12,562 nt of DNA from Rickettsiaceae bacterium (GTDB lineage: Bacteria; Pseudomonadota; Alphaproteobacteria; Rickettsiales; Rickettsiaceae), in assembly GCA_028372485.1 (NCBI GenBank), contig JAOMYS010000020.1, positions 1 through 12,562 on the forward strand, read 5' to 3'. Position numbers and translations under genes: made by a program. Of the stretch, positions 1 to 7,036 are shown piece by piece (the stretch's first letter is position 1; each line of letters begins with the position of its first letter). The notes beneath the pieces are model-generated. The model searched no databases. It was not told where the DNA came from and saw only the letters and a list, made by a program, of their open reading frames with translations.

Positions 1-368
1 ATATCTACGTCGTGCATCTCTTTTCTATACCTAGCAATTAGCAATTTAGAGAAAAATTTGGCGTAATGAGTTTTGTCATTATACTTAAAACCATATAGTG
101 GATTTTTACTATGTTCATCAAATTTCAATAAGCTTCTGGCAAGATCATACTTAGGAGGAATAGCAATGCAGTTTCCACAAACAACCTGTCCTTCAACAGC
201 AAATGCAAATGGGAATCCGCATATATTGCAGTATGGTGACGTGATAAAATTCAATTTCTGAAAACACTTACCGCAAATTCCGCTATCTTCTGTGATGAGT
301 TCAGAGCATGATGCGCATCTATGTGGTAAAACATAATCAATTACATTAGATAACACCTTAGATAGCAC
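1..368 (-). CDS. comF: ComF family protein (phosphoribosyltransferase-like), partial, 3' end beyond left edge
   Basis: About 122 codons of the N-terminal part are present; the gene continues past position 1. Four Cys-X2-Cys pairs (about C18/C21, C32/C35, C47/C50, C64/C67) form the zinc-ribbon region of ComF/GntX proteins. They are followed by the family's 'YDLARSLLKF...NPLYGFKYN' stretch leading into the phosphoribosyltransferase domain, which lies mostly off the window. I chose the GTG at 368 as start: it overlaps the last base of the upstream ubiH stop codon (TAGTG) and has a purine-rich GGAAGAAG just upstream. A second in-frame GTG lies at 356. ComFC proteins are linked to DNA uptake in competent bacteria, but in most alphaproteobacteria the role is unproven. 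Family identity is firm; function is inferred. It is the last visible gene of the tlc operon. Confidence 0.85.
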   Translation of the reverse strand, partial: MLSKVLSNVIDYVLPHRCASCSELITEDSGICGKCFQKLNFITSPYCNICGFPFAFAVEGQVVCGNCIAIPPKYDLARSLLKFDEHSKNPLYGFKYNDKTHYAKFFSKLLIARYRKEMHDVD

Positions 369-1528
369 TATCTTCTTCCCATAGCATATTCTATCAACAT
401 ATCTTTTAAGGGCGCAAAATTCTCTATTACGTTAAAACCAATCTGACGCACTGCATATAGCATCTTAGAATCATTCGAGAACACGGTGTTAATTGCATCA
501 GTCAGCTCAAACATATCGTTATTGTCAGGCTTTCTTAAAGACTCATATTCTCCAAGCGCATAGTCATTTATACCGTATTCGTGTATTAACTTACTTAAGA
601 TCTCAATATCCTTAATTCCTTGATTCAGGCCCTGCCCTGCCAGCGGATGCACTATGTGAGCGGTATCTGCAATTAGTGCTACCCTCTTATTGTAATATTT
701 CTTTGTAGAATATGCTTTTAGCGGAAATGCAGCAACCTCACTCTTTATCGTTATTTTGCCAAGAAATTCACCAAAGTTTTGCTGAATCAAATATGTAAAC
801 TCATCTTTAGGAAGATTCATCATCACATCTTTTTGCTCTGATTTAATCGTCCATACTACTGATGAAATATTCTGATCAAGAAGGGGAAGTATTGCAAATG
901 GACCACTTGGCATGAAATGCTCCACCGCAGTGCCTTCATGCTTTTTTTCGTGATGCACAAGAAATGTTATCGCATGTTGATCATATGACTTTTCCACATC
1001 ACTACTAAAATATCTGCTCTTAATTTCGGAACTGCGACCATCGCAAGCTATCAAAAGATCAGCATGATATTTTTCTCCATTACCTAGCTTTATATCACAC
1101 CCTAACTCCGTATTCTGAATTACTTCATATTTTGTGCTATCTATAATCTTGATCTTATCACTACTAGATGTCAGAGAAAAAAGACATTTTTTAAAATCCT
1201 CATTCTGCAGCAAGTATCCCATTTTCTTACTGTCACTCAAAGTAGACGAAGAAAGATGAATCATATCTGAGCTGCTATTATCAGCTACATAAATATCATT
1301 AAAATTACCTGCAAATTTAGATAATTCCTCCCAAACACCAACATTCTCAAAGAAATTTTTAGAATGCGCAGTCAGCGCAGTTGTTCTAATATCGCTAAAA
1401 AAGTCTTTCTCACTTGCGAAGCGATGCTCAATGATAACAGACGGAATATTACATTTAGCAAAAGCAAGCGCCGTAATCATACCGCTAAGACCGCATCCAG
1501 CTATAATGACCTTCTTATTAGGTAGCAT
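368..1528 (-). CDS. ubiH: FAD-dependent hydroxylase of the UbiH/COQ6 family (ubiquinone biosynthesis)
   Basis: 386 residues, the normal length for UbiH/UbiF/COQ6 flavin hydroxylases, which hydroxylate the aromatic ring of ubiquinone precursors on the inner face of the membrane. The N-terminal Rossmann motif GCGLSG is at 11-16 and the Glu that binds the FAD ribose follows in 'VIIEHR' at about 34. The DG motif appears as 'ACDGR' (161-165). The second FAD motif is 'ADTAHIVHPLAGQGLNQG' (287-304), which is diagnostic for this family. The ATG at 1528 has a strong AGGGAAC ribosome site at correct spacing and lies inside the 3' end of mnhF (11-base overlap), so the two are probably coupled in translation. 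Which ring position it hydroxylates cannot be told from sequence. Some alphaproteobacteria use one broad-specificity enzyme (UbiL/UbiM types), so the symbol stands for the family rather than proven regiospecificity. Confidence 0.85.
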   Translation of the reverse strand: MLPNKKVIIAGCGLSGMITALAFAKCNIPSVIIEHRFASEKDFFSDIRTTALTAHSKNFFENVGVWEELSKFAGNFNDIYVADNSSSDMIHLSSSTLSDSKKMGYLLQNEDFKKCLFSLTSSSDKIKIIDSTKYEVIQNTELGCDIKLGNGEKYHADLLIACDGRSSEIKSRYFSSDVEKSYDQHAITFLVHHEKKHEGTAVEHFMPSGPFAILPLLDQNISSVVWTIKSEQKDVMMNLPKDEFTYLIQQNFGEFLGKITIKSEVAAFPLKAYSTKKYYNKRVALIADTAHIVHPLAGQGLNQGIKDIEILSKLIHEYGINDYALGEYESLRKPDNNDMFELTDAINTVFSNDSKMLYAVRQIGFNVIENFAPLKDMLIEYAMGRR

Positions 1529-1793
1529 CTTGTTCCCTGCTTTTATTCTTCTTCTGTATAAAGAATTTTAAATATGCATTTGCAGCGACTACACTTAATA
1601 AAAAATAGATAAGTGCAATATCTATGTAAGAGCTGTTGACCTTTACAGAACCCAAGAAACAAATGAACAAAGACGTAACGCTCGTACCAACATTTAGAAA
1701 TAGCAACTGAGTGAATACATCCCTATACACACATGCACCTAACATAATTACAGATGCAAAAATTAAAATAGTAACTAAAATAATATCAAACAT
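1518..1793 (-). CDS. mnhF: Multisubunit Na+/H+ antiporter subunit F (MnhF/MrpF)
   Basis: A 91-residue hydrophobic protein with three predicted membrane helices (about 4-23, 30-50, 56-78) and a short basic tail, matching MrpF/PhaF in size and topology. The segment 'SSYIDIALIYFLLSVVAANAYLKF' in the last helix matches the conserved 'YLDVALVxALLSFxGTxAFAR' region of MrpF; the 'YxDxAL' core is clear. MrpF is a small membrane subunit of the Mrp cation/proton antiporter complex and has no activity alone. It starts 10 bases after mnhE, in the usual E-F order, and overlaps the start of ubiH. The usual partner mnhG does not follow, so G and the large subunits A to D must be encoded elsewhere if the complex is functional. 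No good ribosome site is seen before the ATG at 1793, which is compatible with coupling to mnhE. Confidence 0.85.
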   Translation of the reverse strand: MFDIILVTILIFASVIMLGACVYRDVFTQLLFLNVGTSVTSLFICFLGSVKVNSSYIDIALIYFLLSVVAANAYLKFFIQKKNKSREQDAT

Positions 1794-1803
1794 ATAGCTA
1801 AAA

Positions 1804-2271
1804 TTACTTTATTATTCTCTTCACTCTTGACTCCATCTCACCTTGAGCTAAATCATTCATAAATTGCTTATCAAGAGCATGAACATAGAATGTTTTATTA
1901 TCTACAGAGAGAGTAACGGTACCAGGGGTTAGGGTGATTGAATTTGCATATATTACATCTCCAACATTGTTCTTAATCTTAGGCTTCACATCATCAAAAA
2001 CTGGACTGATTGATAAGCTCCTACGACAAGCAATTTTTATGACCGCAATAGAAGACATTATTATCTCTTTCAATAACCATATAAAATAAGTTACCGATCC
2101 AAGCTTAAAATGATTACGCTTTGGTATTACCTCAAGCTTTAAAGCGAAAATGAATGTCAGTAATGATGCACCTATCAAGAAAGCTACCGATTGTTTATTT
2201 AAATCAGAGATTCCGACGAGTCCCAGCCAAACGAGAATCAGCGAGCAGAAAAAAAAGAACTTATATTTCAT
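1804..2271 (-). CDS. mnhE: Multisubunit Na+/H+ antiporter subunit E (MnhE/MrpE)
   Basis: 155 residues, the usual MrpE length. Two hydrophobic segments at the N-terminus (about 4-22 and 28-46) and another at about 59-80 are followed by a soluble domain with the family hallmark 'ANSITLTPGTVTLSVD' at 109-124 and 'YVHALD' at 129-134. MrpE is an accessory membrane subunit of the Mrp Na+/H+ antiporter, which in intracellular bacteria would help in pH and Na+ homeostasis. The ATG at 2271 lies 12 bases after the icd stop; a GGGGAG sits too far upstream to be an ideal ribosome site. It belongs to the tlc-icd-mnhEF-ubiH-comF transcription unit. Identity is strong because of the TPGT motif. Confidence 0.9.
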   Translation of the reverse strand: MKYKFFFFCSLILVWLGLVGISDLNKQSVAFLIGASLLTFIFALKLEVIPKRNHFKLGSVTYFIWLLKEIIMSSIAVIKIACRRSLSISPVFDDVKPKIKNNVGDVIYANSITLTPGTVTLSVDNKTFYVHALDKQFMNDLAQGEMESRVKRIIK

Positions 2272-2283
2272 ATCTATTTACTT

Positions 2284-3732
2284 CTACTCCCCTTGAGCGA
2301 GAGAGTATCCTTTCTTACCATCAAATTCATAGAGATTCTCTATTTTGATGAAATCAATATCAGATTTAGCAAAATTCTTGAGCAGCACAACGATTTGATC
2401 ATGTGCGGCATTACCAGATTTTGGCATAAATCTACAACACCAATGGTCTGAATCCATTTTATACTCACTATCCCTTGGCCATAACTTTAGTCCTTTACAA
2501 GATATTGTTGTAAGTCTCAGCTCACCTATATCAAGCTTCTCTATTTTCTCTGCTACTTTATGCGCAGAATCAGTATGCATATCAATAAACGCATCCACGC
2601 CAACTAATGTTTTCTCTTCACTGTTATCAATCTTGTAAGTAAACTGTTTCTGTTTTGCAGAACTTGCTGCATAATTAGCAACTTTTAATTTACTAGGGTT
2701 TTTACCAAGTCTTTTTATAACCTCATTTGCAAATTCAGATGTTCCAACTTTTTTAGATGATATTTTCTTATTATATACATCAACAGTATTTACTCCATCC
2801 TCTATTGTTTTTTTCCAAGCATTTTCTATCATGGACGCAATATCGCCCTGCCCTATATGAACAAGCATCATAATTGCAGCATTAAGCAGCCCCGAAGGAT
2901 TTGCAATATCTTTATCTGCTATATCTGGAGCAGAACCATGCACCGCTTCAAACATTGAGTAATCTTTTCCTATATTAGAAGAACCTGCAAGCCCTACTGA
3001 GCCAGAGATTTCTGCACTAACGTCAGATATAATATCCCCGAATAGATTTGACGTTACTATCACATCAAATATCTCCGGATTATTTGCAAGTCTTGCCGTG
3101 CCTATATCAACAATATAATGATCACTCTTGATTTTTGGGTACTCCTTTGCGATAGAGTCAAATACCTGATGAAAAATACCATCAGAGAATTTCATTATGT
3201 TGTCCTTGCTAAAACAAGTAACTTTCTTCCGCTTATTTAAAAGAGCATATTCAAATGCATATCTAACAATCTTTTCGCATCCAGTTTTACTTATCAGCTT
3301 AACTGATTCTCTCATATTCCTAGTGTGACGATACTCTATCCCAGCATATAAATCTTCCTCATTCTCTCTTATAATGACGATATCTTGCTTTGGGTGATAA
3401 GTCTCAACAAATGGATGATAAGAAATTGATGGACGAATATTAGCATACAGCCCCAGTGTTTTTCGCAAAGTAACATTAAGACTTTTATACCCTCCACCTT
3501 GAGGAGTGGTAATCGGAGCTTTCAAAAGTATTCCCGTACGCTGTATAGATTCCCATGCATCTGGACCAATCCCAGAGCTGTACTTCTTTTCATAGAGCTT
3601 TTTACCAACTTCAATGATTTCTACCCTTACCTTAGCTTCTGCTTTTTTCAAGATATGCATAACTGCATTCATGATCTCAGGTCCTATCCCATCACCATAT
3701 GCAACTGTAATCGGAGTCACTTTATCAGACAT
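2284..3732 (-). CDS. icd: Isocitrate dehydrogenase, long rickettsial type with C-terminal extension
   Basis: 482 residues. The enzyme oxidatively decarboxylates isocitrate to 2-oxoglutarate in the TCA cycle. Residues 1 to about 335 form the beta-decarboxylating dehydrogenase fold: 'AYGDGIGPEI' (11-20), the substrate loop with 'SLNVTLRKTLGLYANIRP' (84-101), 'RENEEDLYAG' with catalytic Tyr129 (122-131), 'KDNIMK' with Lys177 (176-181), and metal-binding Asp residues in 'GDIISDVSAE' (232-241). An extra domain of about 145 residues follows, ending in 'YSLAQGE'; the whole length fits rickettsial Icd proteins (about 480 residues). The cofactor loop reads 'EAVHGSAPDIADKDIANP' (262-279): Asp270-Ile271 fall where E. 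coli NADP-enzyme has Lys344-Tyr345, so NAD use is possible despite the usual NADP label. The ATG at 3732 has only a weak AAGAG upstream and lies 15 bases after tlc. Confidence 0.95.
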   Translation of the reverse strand: MSDKVTPITVAYGDGIGPEIMNAVMHILKKAEAKVRVEIIEVGKKLYEKKYSSGIGPDAWESIQRTGILLKAPITTPQGGGYKSLNVTLRKTLGLYANIRPSISYHPFVETYHPKQDIVIIRENEEDLYAGIEYRHTRNMRESVKLISKTGCEKIVRYAFEYALLNKRKKVTCFSKDNIMKFSDGIFHQVFDSIAKEYPKIKSDHYIVDIGTARLANNPEIFDVIVTSNLFGDIISDVSAEISGSVGLAGSSNIGKDYSMFEAVHGSAPDIADKDIANPSGLLNAAIMMLVHIGQGDIASMIENAWKKTIEDGVNTVDVYNKKISSKKVGTSEFANEVIKRLGKNPSKLKVANYAASSAKQKQFTYKIDNSEEKTLVGVDAFIDMHTDSAHKVAEKIEKLDIGELRLTTISCKGLKLWPRDSEYKMDSDHWCCRFMPKSGNAAHDQIVVLLKNFAKSDIDFIKIENLYEFDGKKGYSLAQGE

Positions 3733-3747
3733 ACTCTTATCTCACAT

Positions 3748-5262
3748 TTATTCTTTTGTGTGCTTCAAAAGCTGACCATAGCTAGTATTCAGTAGCTTCA
3801 CACCATATATCCACACAAAACATGTTATCACAAACATTATCATCAGAAAACCTGCTATGTCCTCATGATGGGCAGATGGAAAGATAGTAAATGTAATCAT
3901 TTGCATAGATGCACCAACTGACTTACCTAGCTTTGCCCCAAGAACATCAACAGCTGCCTTTCCCTTTGTTTTCATCTCTTGACCAAGAGGGATATACACC
4001 ATCTCTTTTGTTGGATCAAATAGGGAGTATTTTACCCCCTTACCAAGCACATTCTGCAAGCCCCCTATGAATACGATTATTACTAAGGGTGATAAATATG
4101 TAATATCTGCAAGTATGATGTTCAAATAATCTTCTACTAAAACAAATGAAAAAAACATTCCACCAGCAATCAAGATCATAATAGGGGTAAGAACAGCACC
4201 CCAGAACCACCCGAACACTCTAAGAATAGTGCTACCTATAAATATGAATAGTAAGGCAGATACGCCAGTCCAAAATAACACATTACCTTCATACGCCATG
4301 AAGTCCTTATTCTCAGGATATAATGCTTTAGCTCGTGACAGCCAAAGTCCCTCAATAAGATTTACCGACGTACTATAAGAAATCATTAATATGCATATAA
4401 TAGCTAGATATTTAGATGTAAAAACCATCTTAGCGCTTTCTTTGAGAGTAAGTTTTAAAATATCCGTACGCTCATTTTTGAATTTTATTCCCTTCAATGT
4501 CTCAATATTCTTAACCTCCACAAAACGATGGAGTGCAAGACATATAAATCCTGAAAATAACATAAGAATTGTCATGGATTTCAGCACTATCTCTGAGTTA
4601 TCTTCTATCCCGCAAAAGAATGGCATCAGAATGTGATCACACTGTGTAAAATACACTATTACAGCACCAGAGATCAGTAAATTAGTCTGACCAAACAACC
4701 CAAAAAATACATAAAATCTTTTTGCTTCTTCTGTTTTTGTAATCTTGTTAGCAAGCTGCCAAAAGAATAGAAAAAATACAATTACTGGCCAGAGCTCACC
4801 CATAATATAGAATAATATGAAACTCCACTTGCCCCACATCACTATAAACCATTTCAGATGTGGCATCAGTTCAATATAATGCTGCACTAATTCTGGATCT
4901 GGATGAAACCATGCTTGATTAGGATAAATAACGAATGCAAATAGAGTAAAAAATCCAAGAAAAGTGCTTACAACAATTCTAAATACTTGCTCTGTGGTCA
5001 TAACATTACAAAGAGCTGTATATATCATGACGAACAATATCCCCATAGGCATCTCTCCCCATAACTTTATGAAGCTTAGGATTTCAGTACCTATCGTTGT
5101 CACTACTAAACCATTTTTCATACTTCGTACTAAGTTTTGGTTCAATAATATTGATAGCATCAAAAAAGCCATCGGAAGAAATTTTACCAGCTCATAAGAG
5201 CCTATAGGCCATAATGCGTATCTTAACTTACTACGCCTCGCTCTGTTTATCAGTGCAATCAT
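3748..5262 (-). CDS. tlc: ATP/ADP translocase (nucleotide transport protein family, Tlc)
   Basis: 504 residues, close to the roughly 500 of Rickettsia and Chlamydia translocases. It exchanges cytosolic ADP of the parasite for host ATP across the inner membrane. About twelve hydrophobic segments can be seen, for example 26-45, 69-88, 93-113, 138-169, 184-206, 229-246, 285-301, 328-348, 352-375, 389-404 and 470-490. The most conserved NTT signature is present at 411-439 ('KYSLFDPTKEMVYIPLGQEM' followed by 'KTKGKAAVD'), plus 'GKSVGASMQ' at 446-454. A basic N-terminal stretch 'NRARRSKLR' precedes the first helix. The ATG at 5262 has a clear AGGAAA ribosome site eight bases upstream. It is the first gene of the minus-strand operon. 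Some Rickettsiales have several paralogues with other nucleotide specificities; similarity to Tlc1 makes ATP/ADP exchange the best guess, but substrate is inferred. Confidence 0.95.
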   Translation of the reverse strand: MIALINRARRSKLRYALWPIGSYELVKFLPMAFLMLSILLNQNLVRSMKNGLVVTTIGTEILSFIKLWGEMPMGILFVMIYTALCNVMTTEQVFRIVVSTFLGFFTLFAFVIYPNQAWFHPDPELVQHYIELMPHLKWFIVMWGKWSFILFYIMGELWPVIVFFLFFWQLANKITKTEEAKRFYVFFGLFGQTNLLISGAVIVYFTQCDHILMPFFCGIEDNSEIVLKSMTILMLFSGFICLALHRFVEVKNIETLKGIKFKNERTDILKLTLKESAKMVFTSKYLAIICILMISYSTSVNLIEGLWLSRAKALYPENKDFMAYEGNVLFWTGVSALLFIFIGSTILRVFGWFWGAVLTPIMILIAGGMFFSFVLVEDYLNIILADITYLSPLVIIVFIGGLQNVLGKGVKYSLFDPTKEMVYIPLGQEMKTKGKAAVDVLGAKLGKSVGASMQMITFTIFPSAHHEDIAGFLMIMFVITCFVWIYGVKLLNTSYGQLLKHTKE

Positions 5263-5283
5263 ATTTTGTTTCCTGATATTAGG

Positions 5284-5289
5284 ATTATA
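5284..5289 (-). promoter_or_regulatory. Candidate -10 element for the tlc operon
   Basis: A perfect TATAAT on the minus strand lies about 22 bases before the tlc ATG, giving a predicted start of transcription near 5277 and a leader of roughly 15 bases that still contains the AGGAAA ribosome site. No convincing -35 hexamer is visible 16 to 18 bases further upstream, so the promoter is suggested, not shown. Confidence 0.4.
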
Positions 5290-5388
5290 AATAACTCACC
5301 CATTAGAACTATGCTCAGAATATACGAACAGAATGAAACTAAAGCAATATGTGTCCAGTGTCAACCTGGGTTGCAATAGATCGTGTGG

Positions 5389-5450
5389 CTCTATGCTTTA
5401 GAGATCCCGTATAATCCTCGCATAGTAGTGCTCCAATTTACGGGATGACA
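5389..5450. repeat. Two-hairpin palindromic element, copy 1
   Basis: Hairpin 1 is CTCTA (5389-5393), loop TGCTT, TAGAG (5399-5403). Directly abutting it is hairpin 2: outer stem ATCCCGTA (5404-5411) with TACGGGAT (5439-5446), a 3-bp AAT/ATT helix, and an inner stem GCAT (5420-5423) with GTGC (5428-5431) closing an AGTA loop; the inner stem has one T-G wobble. It ends in GACA. Read on the other strand it begins TGTCATCCCGTAA and ends TACGGGATCT. From the outer stem on, 42 of 47 bases match copy 3. Confidence 0.85.
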
Positions 5451-5461
5451 GTAAGTCATTT

Positions 5462-5479
5462 GTCTTTCCGCACGTGACC
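5462..5479. repeat. Head-only fragment of the GTCATTCCG repeat family
   Basis: GTCTTTCCGCACGTGACC matches the fragment at 9333-9350 with one difference. It has the 5' arm of the palindrome family (GTCATTCCG) but no pairing 3' arm, and is followed by a C-rich spacer and then a full short palindrome in both places. Confidence 0.65.
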
Positions 5480-5494
5480 AATCCCTCTCCCCTT

Positions 5495-5535
5495 GTCATT
5501 CCGTAAGCGACTGCTAAGGGAGCTATACGGAATCT
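5495..5535. repeat. Short palindromic element (41 bases), copy 1
   Basis: Arms ATTCCGTA (5498-5505) and TACGGAAT (5526-5533) form a perfect 8-bp stem; the next bases AGC and GCT can extend it across a one-base bulge. 39 of 41 bases match the copy at 9362-9402. The ends (GTCATTCCGTAA and ATACGGAATCT) are those of the two-hairpin element read on the opposite strand, with one compensated base pair changed, so the two types belong to one family. Confidence 0.85.
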
Positions 5536-5553
5536 CATATCGGTAGAATCAAC

Positions 5554-5617
5554 CTCTATACTCTAGAGAGATCTCGTATAATTCTCGCATAGTAATGCTC
5601 CAATTTACGAGATGACA
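5554..5617. repeat. Two-hairpin palindromic element, copy 2
   Basis: Hairpin 1 is CTCTA (5554-5558) with TAGAG (5564-5568), then two extra bases. Hairpin 2 has outer stem ATCTCGTA (5571-5578) with TACGAGAT (5606-5613): both arms differ from copies 1 and 3 at one base pair and still pair perfectly. The inner stem is GCAT (5587-5590) with ATGC (5595-5598) around the same AGTA loop. All internal distances in hairpin 2 equal those of the other two copies. Confidence 0.85.
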
Positions 5618-5645
5618 TTGAGGACTATTCATAAGTAATATTCGG

Positions 5646-5675
5646 ATTTATGGAGTGCCCCCATAAATTTTCTTA
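5646..5675 (+). terminator. AT-rich hairpin followed by a T-run (possible weak terminator or leader hairpin)
   Basis: ATTTATGG (5646-5653) pairs with CCATAAAT (5661-5668) around a 7-base loop and is followed by TTTTCTT on the plus strand. This has the shape of an intrinsic terminator, but the stem is AT-rich and no plus-strand gene precedes it, so it may have no such role. Confidence 0.25.
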
Positions 5676-5809
5676 GCTTTTCCATAGACATATGTGGAAT
5701 ACCTTCACTCTACAAAGCAAGAGAAAATAGAGAATTGCCTTAAAGAGCGAAGGAGAAAAAGTGATTTCCCGCTTCTCGCTTTTCCTTTACTTCCCGGAAT
5801 TATTTGTTA

Positions 5810-5815
5810 TATACT
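5810..5815 (+). promoter_or_regulatory. Possible -10 element for the sucCD-idi cluster
   Basis: TATACT (five of six matches to TATAAT) lies 44 bases before the sucC start, which would give a leader of about 38 bases. The -35 region is poor (TTTACT at 18-base spacing at best). It is the best candidate in the region but weak. Confidence 0.3.
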
Positions 5816-5859
5816 CAACCAGTCTTGCCTATGTCAGGTAATTAAATTATTACATTAAA

Positions 5860-7017
5860 ATGAATATTCACGAATACCAAGCAAAACAAGTTCTGAAAAA
5901 ATACGGCGTTCCAGTATCACATGGGATTGTTGCTTTGAAGGAAGATGATATTGATAATCTAATTAAGGATTTTGATGCCAAATTATATGTGGTCAAAGCT
6001 CAAATTCATGCAGGTGGAAGAGGAAAAGCCGGCGGAGTCAAAGTAGTTAAAGACAAAGAAGAAGCTAGAAAAGCTGCGCATGAAATGTATGGCAAAACTC
6101 TTGTTACCCATCAAACAGGGCCTGTAGGTCAAAAGGTAAGAAGAGTATATATAGAATCTGGTTGCGATATAGAAAAGGAATATTATTTCAGTGCAGTACT
6201 TGATAGATCCTCTAATTCCATAACTTTCATGGCATCAACAGATGGTGGAGTTGATATTGAAGAAGTAGCAGAAAAAACTCCAGAAAAAATCATTAAAATT
6301 TCTGTTGATCCAGCAACTGGTATACAGTCATTCCATTGCAGGTCGCTTGCATTTGGTCTAGGGTTCAAGGGAGAGCAAGCAAAGCAGATGATGAAAATCG
6401 CAAAATGTGTTTATGATGCTTTTATGTCTACAGATGCTTCTCAAATAGAGATCAATCCTCTTGTTGTAACTAATGAGGGAAACCTCTTAGCACTTGATGC
6501 AAAAATCAATTTTGATGAGAATGCTTTGTTCCGCCATCCTGATATCTCCGAGCTGAGAGATGAAGATGAAGAAGATCCGCTTGAGATTCGCGCAAGTAAG
6601 TCAGAACTGAGTTATATCAGAATGGATGGGGATATCGGATGTATGGTCAACGGCGCAGGTCTTGCAATGGCTACTATGGATATAATAAAGCTTTACGGGG
6701 GAGAACCTGCAAACTTTTTAGACGTTGGTGGAGGCGCAGATAAAGAGCGTGTTACAGAAGCATTTAAAATAATTTTATCAGACAAATCTGTTAAAGGAAT
6801 ATTGGTGAATATTTTTGGCGGTATTATGCGCTGCGACATAATCGCAGAAGGTATAGTTGCCGCTGCTAAAGAAGTTGGAATTAATATACCATTAGTAGTG
6901 AGATTAGCAGGAACAAATTTTGAACTAGGGAAGAAAATATTAGCAAATTCTGACCTAAAAATAATAGCAGCAGATGACCTTGGTGATGCTGCAGATAAAA
7001 TTATAAAAGCTATATAA
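5860..7017 (+). CDS. sucC: Succinyl-CoA synthetase (ADP-forming) beta subunit
   Basis: 385 residues, standard for SucC. With SucD it converts succinyl-CoA to succinate with formation of ATP or GTP in the TCA cycle. The N-terminal ATP-grasp domain starts with the hallmark 'MNIHEYQAKQVLKKYGVPV' and has the nucleotide-binding 'AGGRGKAGGVKV' (51-62). Mg-nucleotide contacts lie in 'EINPLVV' (197-203) and 'DAKINFDENALFRH' (213-226). The CoA-ligase domain carries 'GCMVNGAGLAMATMDIIKL' (260-278), 'NFLDVGGGA' (285-293) and 'VNIFGGIMRCDIIA' (316-329). The ATG at 5860 begins the conserved N-terminus; there is no good ribosome site (the nearest CAGG is too far upstream), so initiation may be weak or leader-structured. 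First gene of the plus-strand cluster, 19 bases before sucD. Confidence 0.97.
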   Translation: MNIHEYQAKQVLKKYGVPVSHGIVALKEDDIDNLIKDFDAKLYVVKAQIHAGGRGKAGGVKVVKDKEEARKAAHEMYGKTLVTHQTGPVGQKVRRVYIESGCDIEKEYYFSAVLDRSSNSITFMASTDGGVDIEEVAEKTPEKIIKISVDPATGIQSFHCRSLAFGLGFKGEQAKQMMKIAKCVYDAFMSTDASQIEINPLVVTNEGNLLALDAKINFDENALFRHPDISELRDEDEEDPLEIRASKSELSYIRMDGDIGCMVNGAGLAMATMDIIKLYGGEPANFLDVGGGADKERVTEAFKIILSDKSVKGILVNIFGGIMRCDIIAEGIVAAAKEVGINIPLVVRLAGTNFELGKKILANSDLKIIAADDLGDAADKIIKAI

Positions 7018-7036
7018 ATTTGGGGCGATAAAAAAT

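Larger units (their letters stand above)
5263..5859. other. Divergent intergenic region, tlc / sucC (597 bases), repeat-bearing
   Basis: No coding frame with family character is seen on either strand. The tlc-proximal part (5263-5388) holds the tlc -10 and a small perfect inverted repeat CAACC-TG-GGTTG at 5363-5374. The middle (5389-5617) is a repeat island with two copies of the two-hairpin element and one copy of the shorter palindrome. The sucC-proximal part (5618-5859) holds two weak hairpins and a possible -10 for sucC. The region separates two operons that are transcribed away from each other, so it must carry both promoters. Confidence 0.8.

Noticed and set aside
73..261. Plus-strand open frame of 62 codons at the left end
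   Set aside because: It lies antisense to the partial ComF gene, whose four Cys-X2-Cys pairs are clear; the plus-strand translation has no family character.
3499..3795. Plus-strand open frame of 98 codons opposite icd/tlc
   Set aside because: It is the antisense shadow of the icd N-terminus and tlc C-terminus, both unmistakable on the minus strand.
5330..5460. Possible tRNA or other known structured RNA gene
   Set aside because: The palindromes do not form a cloverleaf, there is no T-loop consensus, and the structure is explained by the repeated element.
5389..5617. Possible CRISPR array in the repeat island
   Set aside because: The repeats differ in type, orientation and length, have no regular spacers, and no cas gene is near.
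5743..5783. Hairpin AAGAGCGA / TCGCTTTT with T-rich tail as a terminator
   Set aside because: The loop is 25 bases long, one pair is a wobble, and no plus-strand gene precedes it, so it is too weak to call.
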